A program made the position numbers and the translations under genes. Shown in pieces: positions 8,079 to 18,891 of a DNA stretch of 64,000 nt. The stretch covers positions 1-64,000 of the forward strand of contig JAJDBP010000038.1 in NCBI GenBank assembly GCA_029261295.1, written 5' to 3'. Origin of the DNA: Nitrospirales bacterium (GTDB lineage: Bacteria; Nitrospirota; Nitrospiria; Nitrospirales; UBA8639). How positions within the stretch are numbered: position 1 is the first letter of the stretch; each line of letters begins with the position of its first letter. Under the pieces are notes generated by a model. The model did no database searches and had not been told where the DNA came from. It was given only the letters and a program-made list of their open reading frames with translations.

Positions 8079-11000
8079 TTATTTAAACGCGACAGGTGCG
8101 ATTTGCCCTTGGTCAGAATTATCGACTTTGGCTTCTTTCATTCCAGGTGCACCACCATGTAACGGCAATACCCGTTGATCATTAGTCGGTAACACTCGGA
8201 AATAGCCCCATTGCCCAGATTGGGAATAGGGAAGCCGTTGATTGCTATACACATAATCAGCCGCCATGTGATACGGCCCACCAGCAGCCGGTATGAAGGC
8301 ATCAATTCCTTCAGAACCAGCAAACTCTACGACACTGATTTCATCCGCTCCTTGCATAAATGGCTCAATTGGCCATTCATGTTTTTCGACACTGAACATG
8401 CCATTTTGTTCATTGTTCGCGCCAAATACATGAATTCGAACAGGATCACCCGCGTGCGCTAGGATAAGAGGAGTCACCGGATCTTTTGGATCATCCACCT
8501 CACACGGTTGGAACATTCGACCCAACGTACATCCTGCTTCTTCACGGTAAGGATAGGGTTCGGCTCTGTAGTTAATGCCAATCAAACCTGCGACATTTTG
8601 GACATAAGGCATAAAACTCGTCCCGATGATGTTGTCCTCCTCCTGGAAGTACAAGGCAACATCTCGGTAGTTTTGACGCATCTCATTCCCTTGGATCGTC
8701 CGATCTACGATCACATCAGCAGCCCAACTATTTTTCAAGGAAATATCGGCTCCAGTTTTCGGATCACGGTACTGAGAACCTTTTGGTCCAATGATCACAC
8801 CACCAAACAGGCCATTTCGAATATTCATAGCCGGATTACCAAAGTCCCAGACTAAGGATTGGGTCTCTCCAATATACGGATCCGCATAATAGGTATAGGT
8901 ACGGCTTTCCCCAGGCGCCACAGTTTGATCACCTGGATTGTTGCCGATATTCGCACCTTGCGAATCTTTTGGATCAAACGCCAAGCTGAAAGCTGAGAAT
9001 GACGCCCGGCTTTCTTTCATCTTATTCGTCAGGTTAACTTTAAGACAATCACCCACGTTTGCCCGAATCGTGAGGGGCATGGGATGGAAGTCTCCAGACG
9101 CCTTACTAATCTCATCTTCTAAGACATAGATTTTGGCATCGGGGTTTTGGATTTCAATTTTCCGTTCAAAGTCCACCTCAATCGCTTCTTCAATATTGGG
9201 GTTGAAGGTCATTGATGGAAAATCAATTGCTGCTACATTAAACGATTTGACTGGAGCATCTGCTGGACAAACCGGTAATGATTTCTTAATACCTGGACCA
9301 CCAACAGCTGCGTTAGGCAACAATTGCAGATCTGGCACTTTCTTATCCAACACTCTGATGAGGCCCCATGACCCTTCAGAGAATTTTGAACTTCTTCCAT
9401 TAAAGTACATGTAATCCCCCGCTTGGAGACGAGGACCACCGGCTTGGGGTACAACTAAGTCATACCGCTCAGCAATACCAATATGAATGGAATTTTTTCT
9501 ATTGGCATCACCTGCATACCGTTCCGTCAAGAAATTATGGCCGGAAACAGTAAAGACATTACTTTCGTTCATCGTTACGTCAACTAAACGAAAGACAATC
9601 GCATCTCCAAGATAGGCACGAACCGTGGTCGTACTGGGGTCACCATGTGCGGCACTACTGAAGATTTGCGATGTATCTGGATTATTTGCTAAACGCTGTG
9701 CAAAAGGTTCCGCTCTAAAATTTATGGCGCCACCTGTCGTATGGGTTCCCCCATTCAAGAACGGCATTGGCGTCATTTTAATCAGGTCGTTCGGGGGCAT
9801 AATAAAGGACACTGTTCGTCCCGCTTCCAGAGCTACATCAATCGGTTGGCCAGGAGGATTCCCAGCTGTCACCACATTGACCGTGTGTGGAACCGTATCC
9901 ATGATTTGAACCATCAATTCACGGAAGCTTCCGGCAATTCCATACCCGACAGGTTCATTCGTATGAATGTCCATCACCGGTCCAGTCCGTTGCGGTTCTC
10001 CCGTTACCGGGTTGTGATAGGTTGAACCAAATGGTTCGATTAAGAATGTACAGACCGCGCCATGAGGCCAAGTCGTTCCACCAAAAGCATGGTCATGACA
10101 AAAGACCGATCCAACATCGGCATCAGCCCAAAACCGTTGCCTGACAAACTCAACCGTCGTGATATCCCCGACAGGATGATTATGTTCTAACGGCTGTTCA
10201 AACGTGAGTGTATTTTCACCTGATGAAGCTGCCGGGGCAGAATCAGCTGCTCCCACTCCAGGAACTTTCAATTTCTGTCCAACAAAGATCAGGTTTTCAT
10301 TATTCAACCCATTCAAGTCTTGTAAAGAACCAACTGATGTCCCAAAGGAACTGGCGATCTTTCCTAAGGTATCCCCTGGGGTCACGGTATAGTCATTACT
10401 TCCTTCCAATGAGGCTGTAGAAGCACCACTACCGCCAATGGCGACAATACGCTTGATTTCCCAGCCCTTCACATTATCGGCTCCAACCAAAAGGACCGTT
10501 CCCACATGATACTGCTTGGCATTGGTCACTTCGATTGTCCGGTCTCCCTTTCGAGCGGCCTTCGTAAACTTGGCATTCATTGGAACGGGAAGGCCTTTAT
10601 CTGATTTCTTTTCAAACATCGTGAACGGACGAACTGATTGTTCGTAGGAGAAACCAGAAATCACGCCGTCCGAAGCTTGATTATCAAATTGGACAAAATG
10701 AAAGTGAGTATTAATCTTTGATGATTGAAAATTCGTAATGTCATCATCTTCCCATTCACTAGTCAAAATCCAATCCATGCAATCATAGATATTTGCACGA
10801 AAAACTAAAGGCACTTTCAAATCATTATTGGCCCGAATGGCTTCTTCTTCATCATGCACAACGTAGAGAAGGCCATTCGGATCTACTACGGCTGGTTGAT
10901 CACCTTCGGCAGCCGATAGTTCAATCGGCAATTTAATAAAATGGACATTATATTCCTGTGAACCCGCCCGATCTGGGCAAAGGCTCCAGCGGCCATTTTC

Positions 11001-13214
11001 ACCAGGCTTCGCTGGTTTGACAGAAGTTGTTCCTACATCATTCATATGAATCATTTCCAACCAAGGGGCAGGATTTCTATCAGGAGAAAACGGATTCCGT
11101 TTTCCAAAATGCGGCGTTAACCATGGCCACGCCACTTTCCCAGTCGTTGGTTCAAACCAAATTGGCCTACGTTCACCGGCTTTATAGCCTTGCCATTCGG
11201 GAGTATACTTTGGATTTTCACCCGCAGTGGCTTCTTTCTCACTTACAGCCATATTGCCATCCCAAGCCCAGTCGACCACCGTCGCATCGTAGGATTTGAG
11301 TTGTTCAACATAATCATCTTTATGACCTGGCTTACCACGAGTCGGCAATTGCATTTCCACCCAATCATAAATCGTCGCGATGGCAGGATCAGACTTCCAG
11401 TTGGATTTGCCCTTTTCAATGATTTTGAATTTTTTACCAAACCAATCTACTGTCGTACCAATTAGCTTATCTGATGTCACAGGATTTGGGATCCGTCCAA
11501 TCCGATCAGGCAACTCTCTCATTGGAGCCATGACATCGTTTTTAAAACCTTCAACCTGCATCGTGTTGTAAACACGCCAGTATCCCCACATTCCTGCGAC
11601 ATAATGATGGGCAACATGACAATGGAACAAAAAGTCCCCAGCTAAATATTGACAAAGACCTGAGCCACATTCGGTTTCTAAATCTACGGCTTCTGAGGGT
11701 CCAATGACTTCCACATCAACACGATCTGACTTTGCCCGAATCACAGGAAACTTTTGAGGCCCTTGGCCTTCATGCCACATGGGCATTTGGTCCACTGCTC
11801 TTGGACTACGCGCCCAGCGAATGGAGCCACCATGTGGATGATGGGAATGGAAAACTTCAGATCCACCATGAACCAACCTGAACTTGGCTGGATCACCTAA
11901 ATAGCTCCGTGGAATCGTCGTTGAAGCATCACCAAAGGTGTAAGAGCTATAGGCCATCGATTCATCTTCAAAGCCAAAATATTCATGCTGCACATGCATG
12001 TTATCGATGCCGAATGGCTCACTTCGATAATTCAACGCCCGTGCACCCGGTCGATACGCATCAGTTAAAGGATCCCGTTGCGGCAAGAAGTCGCCATGTT
12101 TATTCACTGGACGGAAAGCCTCATCACCAACTTCGTGATAAATCAACACAAATTCCCGAAAATCTGGGCCGGTACCATTTTTGATAATCGCTTGCCATCC
12201 ACTGGCCATCTTAGGAGCGGGTCCGGTCCCTAGGGGATCTAAAAATTCAGAGCCTTGTGGTTCAACCACAAACACCCCAAACAAGCCCATCACCGTCAAT
12301 TCCCTATCGTTACTGTAGCTATGAAATTGTCGTCCACCTTCTTGCGTGGCCGGATGGATATACCACTCCATTTCGATGACAGGAGATCCTTTAGGTGCAT
12401 CCTCATCATCCTCTTCGGCAACACCCACGGCAATGGAATCCAAATTCGTGGTCGTAGCTGGTTTCCCAGTTTTACTCATCACCATGCTTGACCCATGAAT
12501 ATGCAGGCTGACTTCTTCTCCAAATTCCAAGGCATTCCTAAGTGTAAATTTGACACAATCGCCTTGATTACCTCGGACGACCAAAGGTTGAATCCATTGA
12601 TCTTGGATGCCGTTTTTTACGCCACCTGGATCATGATGTCCTTCTGATTCCCTGGCTTCCGCATTTTTGGCTTCTTCTTCACGAACCTTTTCAAGGTTTT
12701 CTGTCAGGGTATACATATACCCAGGATAGTAATCCAACCATTGATTTAGAGTAATTTCCACGTTAATGGCTGAAATATCGTAATGACGAACTGGAGCGGT
12801 TTTGGGGCACAGACCGCCGCCCTTCATCGCCACGGGCTCCCCTTCTGATTCAGAGGCCAACAAATAGTTGCCCTTCCCAGCACCATATTGGTGCATGGTG
12901 GACATATCGTTATACATGCCTTCACTCGGGGTACCGGCGGTTTCTGTCTCAATTTGCTGCATCATTTTTTCATGTTGTTTTTCAACAAGAGCTGCACGCT
13001 CAGCGCGACCCTCAACAGCATTCTCGATAATAGTTTGCCCTTTGAGCTTTTCAGCCCAAGCTGGCGTGTCCTGATGAGTCATTCCAGTTTTGTGCATCAT
13101 GGCTTCTTGAGATTCCCCGGCCAAGAGAGTCCCAGCGGAAATCAGCGAAATCCCTCCCAGAAATAATCCAAGGGAAAGCGACGTAACGGCATTCCTAGTT
13201 TTCACATAAAACAT
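8079..13214 (-). CDS. Giant secreted multicopper oxidase with inserted LysM domain
   Basis: The 1711-residue protein has a signal peptide (residues ~1-32, ending LLAG). The first ~550 residues form a complete multicopper-oxidase unit: HIHG (238-241), FHSYS (~297), HSHHPHGG (456-463) and HCHVAHH-x4-M (531-542), matching type 1, 2 and 3 copper ligands. A second cupredoxin set follows (HFHFVQFD ~837; FCHDHAFGG ~1038 and PHG ~1050), split by a LysM domain (~941-986, [13 protein letters not shown]). Residues ~1300-1700 keep cupredoxin-like strand patterns but have lost most histidine ligands. Usual family length is 450-700, so this is two to three units joined. LysM implies peptidoglycan or glycan attachment. 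Strong GGAGG before ATG 13214. A role in metal (for example Mn or Cu) oxidation or in respiratory copper chemistry is inference. Confidence 0.88.
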   Translation of the reverse strand: MFYVKTRNAVTSLSLGLFLGGISLISAGTLLAGESQEAMMHKTGMTHQDTPAWAEKLKGQTIIENAVEGRAERAALVEKQHEKMMQQIETETAGTPSEGMYNDMSTMHQYGAGKGNYLLASESEGEPVAMKGGGLCPKTAPVRHYDISAINVEITLNQWLDYYPGYMYTLTENLEKVREEEAKNAEARESEGHHDPGGVKNGIQDQWIQPLVVRGNQGDCVKFTLRNALEFGEEVSLHIHGSSMVMSKTGKPATTTNLDSIAVGVAEEDDEDAPKGSPVIEMEWYIHPATQEGGRQFHSYSNDRELTVMGLFGVFVVEPQGSEFLDPLGTGPAPKMASGWQAIIKNGTGPDFREFVLIYHEVGDEAFRPVNKHGDFLPQRDPLTDAYRPGARALNYRSEPFGIDNMHVQHEYFGFEDESMAYSSYTFGDASTTIPRSYLGDPAKFRLVHGGSEVFHSHHPHGGSIRWARSPRAVDQMPMWHEGQGPQKFPVIRAKSDRVDVEVIGPSEAVDLETECGSGLCQYLAGDFLFHCHVAHHYVAGMWGYWRVYNTMQVEGFKNDVMAPMRELPDRIGRIPNPVTSDKLIGTTVDWFGKKFKIIEKGKSNWKSDPAIATIYDWVEMQLPTRGKPGHKDDYVEQLKSYDATVVDWAWDGNMAVSEKEATAGENPKYTPEWQGYKAGERRPIWFEPTTGKVAWPWLTPHFGKRNPFSPDRNPAPWLEMIHMNDVGTTSVKPAKPGENGRWSLCPDRAGSQEYNVHFIKLPIELSAAEGDQPAVVDPNGLLYVVHDEEEAIRANNDLKVPLVFRANIYDCMDWILTSEWEDDDITNFQSSKINTHFHFVQFDNQASDGVISGFSYEQSVRPFTMFEKKSDKGLPVPMNAKFTKAARKGDRTIEVTNAKQYHVGTVLLVGADNVKGWEIKRIVAIGGSGASTASLEGSNDYTVTPGDTLGKIASSFGTSVGSLQDLNGLNNENLIFVGQKLKVPGVGAADSAPAASSGENTLTFEQPLEHNHPVGDITTVEFVRQRFWADADVGSVFCHDHAFGGTTWPHGAVCTFLIEPFGSTYHNPVTGEPQRTGPVMDIHTNEPVGYGIAGSFRELMVQIMDTVPHTVNVVTAGNPPGQPIDVALEAGRTVSFIMPPNDLIKMTPMPFLNGGTHTTGGAINFRAEPFAQRLANNPDTSQIFSSAAHGDPSTTTVRAYLGDAIVFRLVDVTMNESNVFTVSGHNFLTERYAGDANRKNSIHIGIAERYDLVVPQAGGPRLQAGDYMYFNGRSSKFSEGSWGLIRVLDKKVPDLQLLPNAAVGGPGIKKSLPVCPADAPVKSFNVAAIDFPSMTFNPNIEEAIEVDFERKIEIQNPDAKIYVLEDEISKASGDFHPMPLTIRANVGDCLKVNLTNKMKESRASFSAFSLAFDPKDSQGANIGNNPGDQTVAPGESRTYTYYADPYIGETQSLVWDFGNPAMNIRNGLFGGVIIGPKGSQYRDPKTGADISLKNSWAADVIVDRTIQGNEMRQNYRDVALYFQEEDNIIGTSFMPYVQNVAGLIGINYRAEPYPYREEAGCTLGRMFQPCEVDDPKDPVTPLILAHAGDPVRIHVFGANNEQNGMFSVEKHEWPIEPFMQGADEISVVEFAGSEGIDAFIPAAGGPYHMAADYVYSNQRLPYSQSGQWGYFRVLPTNDQRVLPLHGGAPGMKEAKVDNSDQGQIAPVAFK

Positions 13215-13517
13215 GGACCGGCCTCCTTAAAAAAAAATAACCTGACAATGACCAATATTTTGTTCAAATCAATCGGACAAATGGACGTATCACCCCGTAA
13301 ATCGGGGAGCCGAAAAGGTATCCAAAACCGTTCGGCGTGTCAAGTCCATAAGCCATTCCTTTGATTTCAAGGAGTTTGAACAAAGCCAGGAACAGAAAGT
13401 AGAGGATCTAACCTATGGGAAGCGAATTTTCCTTATATGACGAATAGAGATTGACAGGGAAATGATGAGAATGCAAGACAGGATAGAAGACCTTCTTTTT
13501 CATCATTTTTTGCTTTT
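13215..13517 (-). other. Intergenic region upstream of the multicopper oxidase
   Basis: About 300 bp without a credible gene. It holds a small perfect hairpin (CCCCG 13293-13297 with CGGGG 13303-13307) without a T-run. A weak minus-strand promoter-like pair, TTGTCC (13275-13280) and TATTGG (13252-13257), has 17-base spacing. Nothing else is seen. Confidence 0.35.
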
Positions 13518-14363
13518 TCAAAGATGGGCGAGGACATTGGTGAAGTATCCTTGAAGGGAACTAGTCACCGGACCAGGTACCCCATTATTAATGACCTGTT
13601 CATCCACCTTCACAACAGGAAGAACCTCAATGGTGGTCCCAACGAGAAAAACCTCGTCAGCCTGATAAAGGGCCTCAGGGGAAATTCGCTCAAATTGAAC
13701 TGGCAGGCCATTTTCTTGAGCTAAACTAATAATTTGCTGTTGCGTGACCCCAGCCAGGACAAAATGATTCCGTTCCGGAGTTCGGAGTTGCCCATCTTTC
13801 ACCAAAAAAATATTGCTCGTCGCGCCTTCGATTACCAACCCATTCCTTACAAAAATTGCTTCGAACGCGCTAACTTCCTGAGCCTGCTGTTTCGCCAAGA
13901 CATTGGGAAGAAGATTTAAACTTTTAATATCACATCGATCCCAGCGAATATCAGGAAGGGTAATAACCTTCACACCATTGTGAGGAAACTCAATCGGAAG
14001 GGCCTTCATTTCTCGAAATGACAGAAAAACAGTGGGTTCCGCATTGACGGGAAACCCATGTTCACGAGGAGCGACTCCTCGAGTTAATTGAATATAGATT
14101 TTGCCTTCCGGGTACCCGCTCTGCTCAAGCCCGGTCAATAGAAGACGATGGAAGTCAGCTGATTTGATAGGAAAGGGAATCCGAACTTCTTGGGCACTAC
14201 GAAGGAGGCGGCAATAATGTTCTTCCCAAAAGGCAGGAACATGATGGTAGGTCCGAATGACTTCATAAATACCATCACCAAACAGGAACCCCCGATCATC
14301 GGGTGAGATAGCAATTTCTTCTAACGGAGTGAATCGATCGTTGAGATATCCTATATCAGGCAT
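13518..14363 (-). CDS. dat: D-amino-acid (D-alanine type) aminotransferase, class IV PLP
   Basis: The 281-residue protein has class IV aminotransferase features: DRGFLFGDGIYEV near residue 23, the PLP lysine in DIKSLNLLPNVLAKQ near residue 147, EGATSNIF near 178, and AGVTQQ plus GTTIEVLPV in the C-terminal half. The motifs and length fit bacterial D-amino-acid transaminases (about 280-290 residues) better than branched-chain IlvE. It would interconvert D-alanine and D-glutamate for peptidoglycan, in the cytoplasm. It lies six bases downstream of the inhibitor-like gene and in line with the Rieske gene, so they may be co-transcribed. IlvE-like or aminodeoxychorismate-lyase-like activity cannot be excluded. 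Confidence 0.75.
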   Translation of the reverse strand: MPDIGYLNDRFTPLEEIAISPDDRGFLFGDGIYEVIRTYHHVPAFWEEHYCRLLRSAQEVRIPFPIKSADFHRLLLTGLEQSGYPEGKIYIQLTRGVAPREHGFPVNAEPTVFLSFREMKALPIEFPHNGVKVITLPDIRWDRCDIKSLNLLPNVLAKQQAQEVSAFEAIFVRNGLVIEGATSNIFLVKDGQLRTPERNHFVLAGVTQQQIISLAQENGLPVQFERISPEALYQADEVFLVGTTIEVLPVVKVDEQVINNGVPGPVTSSLQGYFTNVLAHL

Positions 14364-14369
14364 GGGGCC

Positions 14370-14687
14370 TTACTTTGGAGAAGGGTCGCGTACAGTGACT
14401 TCGAACACACGTCTATCTTCAGCGGTGAACTTCCAAGCCATTCGCTTACTAAATTCAAGACGGTACGTTCCAAGCTCCAAAGCCTGAAATTCAAATGAGC
14501 GTCGGCCAGAATCTACAGCATTATTACTCACGGTTCGAAGGAAATCATCCCCAACTAAAGCCAAGACCTTGGGATCATAAGTCGGGACCCATTGTTCTCC
14601 ACGCGTCCGGTCCTCCCACAAATGAATAAGAAACGTTTCAGATAATGAAGCCTTAATGGGTTTGGTTGCAATTTGACTGGTATCCAT
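14370..14687 (-). CDS. Chagasin/I42-like small protein
   Basis: The 105-residue product resembles the chagasin (I42) fold: an SETFLIHLWEDRTRGEQW segment occupies the place of the N-P-T-T-G-Y-x-W loop. SFEFQALELGTYRLEFSK-RMAWK matches the final strands with the R-x-W loop. The first loop is poorly conserved, so inhibition of cysteine peptidases is doubtful. I choose ATG 14687 because AGGAAACAGG precedes it; a TTG at 14753 would add a short hydrophobic stretch ending SSC, which could be a weak lipobox, and would overlap the Rieske gene by 19 bases. Without that extension no export signal is seen. Confidence 0.55.
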   Translation of the reverse strand: MDTSQIATKPIKASLSETFLIHLWEDRTRGEQWVPTYDPKVLALVGDDFLRTVSNNAVDSGRRSFEFQALELGTYRLEFSKRMAWKFTAEDRRVFEVTVRDPSPK

Positions 14688-14734
14688 ATCCTGTTTCCTA
14701 CTCCAACCACATGATGAAATTACTAAAAGATTAT

Positions 14735-15103
14735 CTATTCTCCTGTCAGCCAATCCCGCTTTTTAAGACAGACAAAGACTTGGCCATTGGCTACATGAAC
14801 ATCATAATTCACAACACAGTATCCACCCCCATCTGGACCAAACCCGGTTCGAATATCAAACTGCTGATGATGCCAGGGGCAGGAAACCACAAACTTTTTA
14901 AGCCTTCCTTTCCCCAAAGAGGCCCCCTGATGTGGGCAAATATCATTGATCGCAAAGCACCGATCATCAATCCGAAATACCGCTAGACTCTTACCTTCTA
15001 TTTTAAAAACCTTGCCTTTTCCTTCAGGAAGATCTTCAAGATTGGCCAAAAACACAAAGCCTTCTTTCGGACTCAACGGTAGAGATTGTTTCACATCTGC
15101 CAT
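14735..15103 (-). CDS. Rieske [2Fe-2S] ferredoxin
   Basis: The 122-residue single-domain protein has both Rieske cluster motifs, C-P-H-Q-G-A (C-x-H) near residue 56 and C-P-W-H-H (C-x2-H) near 76, with the usual ~18-residue spacing. There is no signal peptide or membrane helix, so it is a soluble ferredoxin of the NirD/dioxygenase-ferredoxin type. It would pass single electrons to an oxygenase or reductase partner that is not obvious nearby. It is followed closely by the I42-like gene and the aminotransferase on the same strand. Confidence 0.88.
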   Translation of the reverse strand: MADVKQSLPLSPKEGFVFLANLEDLPEGKGKVFKIEGKSLAVFRIDDRCFAINDICPHQGASLGKGRLKKFVVSCPWHHQQFDIRTGFGPDGGGYCVVNYDVHVANGQVFVCLKKRDWLTGE

Positions 15104-15132
15104 TTTTTCGACTTTATTCTAGTCAAAAATAT

Positions 15133-15630
15133 TTATGGGATAAACAACGCAAATTTAAGTTTGTTCCCTACAGTAACTTTCTCTCTGGAAATAAATCCTG
15201 CATTAGCCTCCAGGATATATCGTGCATTCTTCGGGGGTGGACCGTACCATGTACAAGGATTGTCGGAACAAGGAGGAATATCTTTTTCCAAATGTACAAT
15301 AATTTTACTTTCATCCACCCATATGACATCGACTGGAAATTGAAATTCTTTTGTCCATACTCGATGAGGCCCGGATTCCCCAAAGATATACAACATCGCT
15401 TCATCATCAGGAAGACTCGGTCTAAACGCTAACCCGAATAACAATTTTTCTGGAGTATCCGCCACTTCGGACTTAAGGAAGGCTCCATTAGGAAACTTCA
15501 CATTGATAAGTTGGGTTTGCCCAGGCGAATTAAATAATAAGGAGCCAGAAATAAGCAACAATGCCATGATCACCAGAAAAAATATGCGTTTTTTATTGGT
15601 CCCGTCTTGTAGTTTCAAAAATGATAGCAT
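15133..15630 (-). CDS. Membrane-anchored or exported DUF192 protein
   Basis: The 165-residue protein has a basic N-terminus and one hydrophobic helix (about residues 15-34), then a DUF192 domain: EVADTPEKLLFGLAFRPSLPDDEAMLYIF and VWTKEFQFPVDVIWVDESK. C-terminal conserved residues include NARYILEANAGF. DUF192 proteins are small secreted beta proteins of unknown biochemical role. A CSDNPCTWYGPPP insertion with two cysteines is not typical. It lies 29 bp upstream of the Rieske gene on the same strand. Confidence 0.8.
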   Translation of the reverse strand: MLSFLKLQDGTNKKRIFFLVIMALLLISGSLLFNSPGQTQLINVKFPNGAFLKSEVADTPEKLLFGLAFRPSLPDDEAMLYIFGESGPHRVWTKEFQFPVDVIWVDESKIIVHLEKDIPPCSDNPCTWYGPPPKNARYILEANAGFISREKVTVGNKLKFALFIP

Positions 15631-15848
15631 CTCAATAATTCCTGATTGAGGCTCTTAAGGTCAGCGTAGTTGGTAGGATGTTCACCGATTAAGATATTAA
15701 GATAGGGCACCTTCCCAATTTACCTGAGCGATAAATCAGGGTAAACTATGATTATAGTTCTGCCTCGTTTTACCCGAAGATGAATAGCAATGGGAAATGG
15801 AAGTTAAGATAATAGCCTAACACCTACTTCTTACCATGGAGGAATCAC

Positions 15849-16184
15849 ATGCGCTACCTCCCAATGACCGCCTTTCTCTTGTCGTTGTTAGTTGCTCCCT
15901 CTGTTAGTGAATCAGCCCAGCCATCATTTTCTTCGGTTATCGATCAATTTGTTTCACAGGTCTATCCAAAAGGCAGTCGGTATTTCTGGATCATTAATGA
16001 TAGAACCTCAGAGGTTTCGAATGAAATCATTGTAGATATTAACACCGAACTTCAAGTGAATTCAGAAGAAAACCCTCAGACTCACCGCTTCTTACTTCTT
16101 CTGAGCAATGGAAAACTCATTGGTGCACAAAAAATATCATTAGGCGCAAAAGTTGATTGCCATAGTGATGAAAAAGAAATATAA
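15849..16184 (+). CDS. Small secreted protein of unknown function
   Basis: The 111-residue product has a signal peptide (residues ~1-23, ending SESA). I do not recognise the mature part, which has the look of a small beta-rich domain (SRYFWIINDRTSEVSNEIIVDINTEL). One cysteine near the C-terminus. A GGAGG lies eight bases before the ATG, and a strong terminator follows the stop by about 50 bases, so this is very likely a real monocistronic gene. The upstream gap 15631-15848 shows no clear promoter. Confidence 0.65.
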   Translation: MRYLPMTAFLLSLLVAPSVSESAQPSFSSVIDQFVSQVYPKGSRYFWIINDRTSEVSNEIIVDINTELQVNSEENPQTHRFLLLLSNGKLIGAQKISLGAKVDCHSDEKEI

Positions 16185-16232
16185 GCCATCGCCATTGGCG
16201 CCGAAGTAAAATTGATTTTATAACACAAATAT

Positions 16233-16272
16233 AAAAAAAGCCCCGCTCCTCATTAAGGAACGGGGCTTTTTT
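16233..16272. terminator. Bidirectional rho-independent terminator
   Basis: A run of A, a GCCCCG stem (16240-16245) with CGGGGC (16261-16266), an inner TCCT/AGGA extension and a run of T follow each other. It serves both the plus gene ending at 16184 and the minus gene ending at 16320. Confidence 0.92.
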
Positions 16273-16319
16273 GTATTACCTACAAAACCTTATAAGGGAG
16301 TGCTCCCCTTAATGTTTTG

Positions 16320-16814
16320 TTACTTAGTCAAGATTAAGAGCGTGCCGCCTAAATGAGCACCATGCAATTGACAGGAATACTTTAAAACACTGTTGGCAGT
16401 AACGTAGGTAAGATCGCTGATAGGAATACCAATATATTGTGTTTTCCCTGGTGCGACCGTCGTTTTAATATGCATTGACGTTGGAGCAGCATACTTTGAA
16501 TCGGCCGACAACTCAAAACCATGCTCTGCCTTTGTATTGTTGGTAATTTTGATCAGAACGGGACGGAAAGCACGACCACCTGTCCCTCCAGCTACAAGAT
16601 TTAAAACAGATGTCGGTGGATAAATGACTTTTTTCCCACCGATTTCCATGATGGTATACTCAAGATCGACATCTAACGTGTTAAAGTTGATGCCCGAAAC
16701 CCGACCTGTTTCAAGGTCGCCATAAGCCACGCCACCTGACTGCAACGCCCAGGCAGAAGAACCTGCTGCAATTAACACCGCACTTAAAAGGACGGATAGA
16801 AGCACTTTGTGCAT
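16320..16814 (-). CDS. Secreted small cupredoxin
   Basis: The 164-residue product has a signal peptide (hydrophobic core to ...SSAWA, residue ~24). The cupredoxin fold carries a histidine in KAEHGFELSAD and the cluster C-Q-L-H-G-A-H near the C-terminus (C-x2-H). A methionine axial ligand in the usual place is not evident, since H-L-G-G follows, so the copper site may be atypical. ATG 16814 is chosen because GGAGG lies six bases upstream; an upstream in-frame start would add 17 residues without a Shine-Dalgarno. It is a likely periplasmic electron carrier or copper-binding protein, in keeping with the copper proteins at 1-13 kb. Confidence 0.8.
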   Translation of the reverse strand: MHKVLLSVLLSAVLIAAGSSAWALQSGGVAYGDLETGRVSGINFNTLDVDLEYTIMEIGGKKVIYPPTSVLNLVAGGTGGRAFRPVLIKITNNTKAEHGFELSADSKYAAPTSMHIKTTVAPGKTQYIGIPISDLTYVTANSVLKYSCQLHGAHLGGTLLILTK

Positions 16815-17173
16815 CGCCCACCTCCTCATGAGAAGCTTGTTGATAATAAAGAATTTACCTAACAACGCAAGTGAATTTTCTTATTAATGCAAATATACCC
16901 ATTAGATTCGTTCAAAAGAGAAAGGTTTTATAGCATATGGCATTCTATGAAGCAAGGAGGTTTTCACCTGAATCTTGACTCTGATAATGAATTTTTTTGA
17001 ATTCCCTATAAATTCGAATGATTGCTTACGAGAAAGATTAATTACCCTAGGTTATTGTAACTAAATTAGGGTTTTATTTTTGGTGTAAAATAGCCATGAC
17101 TTTTAAGATAGAATATCCTTACATACCGCAAATGGCCCAATTCATTCTAAACCACCTATTTCTGAACGACATA
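16815..17173. other. AT-rich intergenic region
   Basis: About 360 bp between two minus-strand genes. It contains an imperfect inverted repeat (ACCCTA at ~17044 with TAGGGT at ~17067, and a nested GTTA-TTG-TAAC). It must hold the promoter of the small cupredoxin gene, but I cannot assign one with confidence. No open frame is credible. Confidence 0.3.
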
Positions 17174-17815
17174 TCAAGAAGCCTGAACAAACATGTTATG
17201 CTCTCGCTCCCAGCCAATGGAGGATTCCCGACCATGACCTGGAATGACCAGCGTTTCTTCCTTTAACGAATACAAACGTTCTCGGATAGATTGAACAATT
17301 GATTTCCCATCTCCTCCCCATAAGTCTGTCCGTCCAATGCCCCCACGAAATAGAGTATCTCCCGAAAAAACTAAGTCTTGGTCTGGAAAATAAAAACATG
17401 TAGAACCTGGCGTATGTCCAGGGGTATGAAGAACGGTAGCCGCATAAGGTCCAATGACCATAACTTCCTCGTCTTGAATCCATTGATCAGGGGCAGGAAC
17501 AGGGACATAAGGAACACCAAACATTTGGCATTGAATCTCTAGCATACTCCAAAGATCTTCATCATGAGGATGTAAGCAGAGTGGCGCTCCTGTTGCTTGC
17601 TTGATATGGCCCGAGGCTAAAAAGTGATCAAAATGCGCATGAGTATGTAAGATCGCAGACACGGTAAGATCTAGAGATTCAATTTCTTTGAGAATACGCT
17701 CTGGATTTCCTCCAGGGTCAATGACCACTGCTTGCTTCGTCTCAAGATCACCCACAATAGAACAATTACAGGAAAGCGGAGGAACAGGAAACGTTTTTCG
17801 AATCAATGACGACAT
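17174..17815 (-). CDS. MBL-fold hydrolase, glyoxalase-II-like
   Basis: The 213-residue protein has the metallo-beta-lactamase metal motif H-T-H-A-H-F-D-H near residue 57. It also has HTPGHTPGS near 130, FSGDTLF near 151 and a final IPGHG near 195, the full set for a dinuclear zinc or iron site. The length matches the short GloB-like family (YcbL type), which lacks the C-terminal glutathione-binding domain, so the true thioester substrate is open. ATG 17815 is preferred because GGAG lies six bases upstream; the longer frame adds 18 unconvincing residues. It stands alone and divergent from the lipoprotein gene. Confidence 0.85.
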   Translation of the reverse strand: MSSLIRKTFPVPPLSCNCSIVGDLETKQAVVIDPGGNPERILKEIESLDLTVSAILHTHAHFDHFLASGHIKQATGAPLCLHPHDEDLWSMLEIQCQMFGVPYVPVPAPDQWIQDEEVMVIGPYAATVLHTPGHTPGSTCFYFPDQDLVFSGDTLFRGGIGRTDLWGGDGKSIVQSIRERLYSLKEETLVIPGHGRESSIGWEREHNMFVQAS

Positions 17816-18027
17816 GAATTGCTCCTTCACTCTATACTTTGACTCATTCCCCAAAACCAAGGATACCATCCTACCAATTGAAATAACTCCCTATTAAGAA
17901 TAAACTACCTAATAAAAGGTACCGATTCTCAATTACCCACATTCATTGAATCTTCGCTTCCATCTCTGTACTGGAAAATATGCCAGGACAATCGCCACAG
18001 GCCCGAGCACCTTTTCAAATTTCAAAA

Positions 18028-18801
18028 ATGCCTTCAATTCTGATTCGAGCAGCATTAGGACTTCTGGCTATTCTTAGCCTTACAGCCTGCCCACAAGACC
18101 AAACGGCTATTCAAGGTGAAGTCCATCAACAAAAAAAACAAATAGCGAAATTGGAGTCCGTCATTCAATCTCTGCAGGAGGGCAATAAAGTTTTACAACA
18201 ACAAATCGACCGTTTGAATCAGGAGGCCAGAGATACCGCAGCCTCCTACGAAGCCAAATTGCAAGAAGCTCAAAACCTCATTACCCAACTGAACAATGGT
18301 CCTAAAAAAGATGTCGCCACCATACAGTCTTTGGAAAAGAAAAATACCAAGTTACAAAAAGATGCCAAATGGTTGCGCAGTCAACGAGACCACATGCGTA
18401 AATCCTTGATCATTCAAAAAATTGGGGGACAAACGCATGACTTACCATTTGCCTTTCCCACAGTTTCCACCATCATGGATGATGCGTTAACGAAAAATGG
18501 GTATACCGTCCTGGCCACGATGCACACCGACCAAAAAGCCATTTATATTACGGATCGAAAAACATCGCTCCCGCCATCCTTGGAACTCTCTGGATTTCGT
18601 AATCAATACCTTGTCATGATTGAGAAAGGACCGGCCGATCACACGACCATTTGGGTTCGAGCAGAATTTGAGAAACTCTCCAGAAATGGCCATATTTTTG
18701 CCGCCCCACAACCAGAGCTTGCTGATATAGAGCTACGCTTCATTCAGGAAATTCATCAAACTCTTGTCCAGGAAAGTTCTACTCACGCACAAAATTCTTA
18801 G
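18028..18801 (+). CDS. Coiled-coil lipoprotein of unknown function
   Basis: From ATG 18028 the 257-residue product begins with a typical lipoprotein signal (LLAILSLTAC, cysteine at residue 21). A long coiled coil (about residues 30-130: KKQIAKLESVIQSLQEGN, LQQQIDRLNQEA) precedes a globular C-terminal domain of about 115 residues that I do not recognise. An alternative ATG at 17980 would give a 37-residue signal; the shorter one is more usual. It is probably anchored in the inner or outer membrane facing the periplasm. It converges on gltD with no obvious terminator between. Confidence 0.65.
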   Translation: MPSILIRAALGLLAILSLTACPQDQTAIQGEVHQQKKQIAKLESVIQSLQEGNKVLQQQIDRLNQEARDTAASYEAKLQEAQNLITQLNNGPKKDVATIQSLEKKNTKLQKDAKWLRSQRDHMRKSLIIQKIGGQTHDLPFAFPTVSTIMDDALTKNGYTVLATMHTDQKAIYITDRKTSLPPSLELSGFRNQYLVMIEKGPADHTTIWVRAEFEKLSRNGHIFAAPQPELADIELRFIQEIHQTLVQESSTHAQNS

Positions 18802-18891
18802 ATTTGAAGGAGATAGAATCCAAAGATTCCATAGCTTCCCGATAAGGGAGGAGAGCTCGAAAAGGCTGGTAAATTGTTTGAAAGGAAGGAC

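Noticed and set aside
13293-13307. Perfect 5-bp GC hairpin considered as a terminator of the aminotransferase gene
   Set aside because: It lacks a following T-run and lies more than 200 bases beyond the stop.
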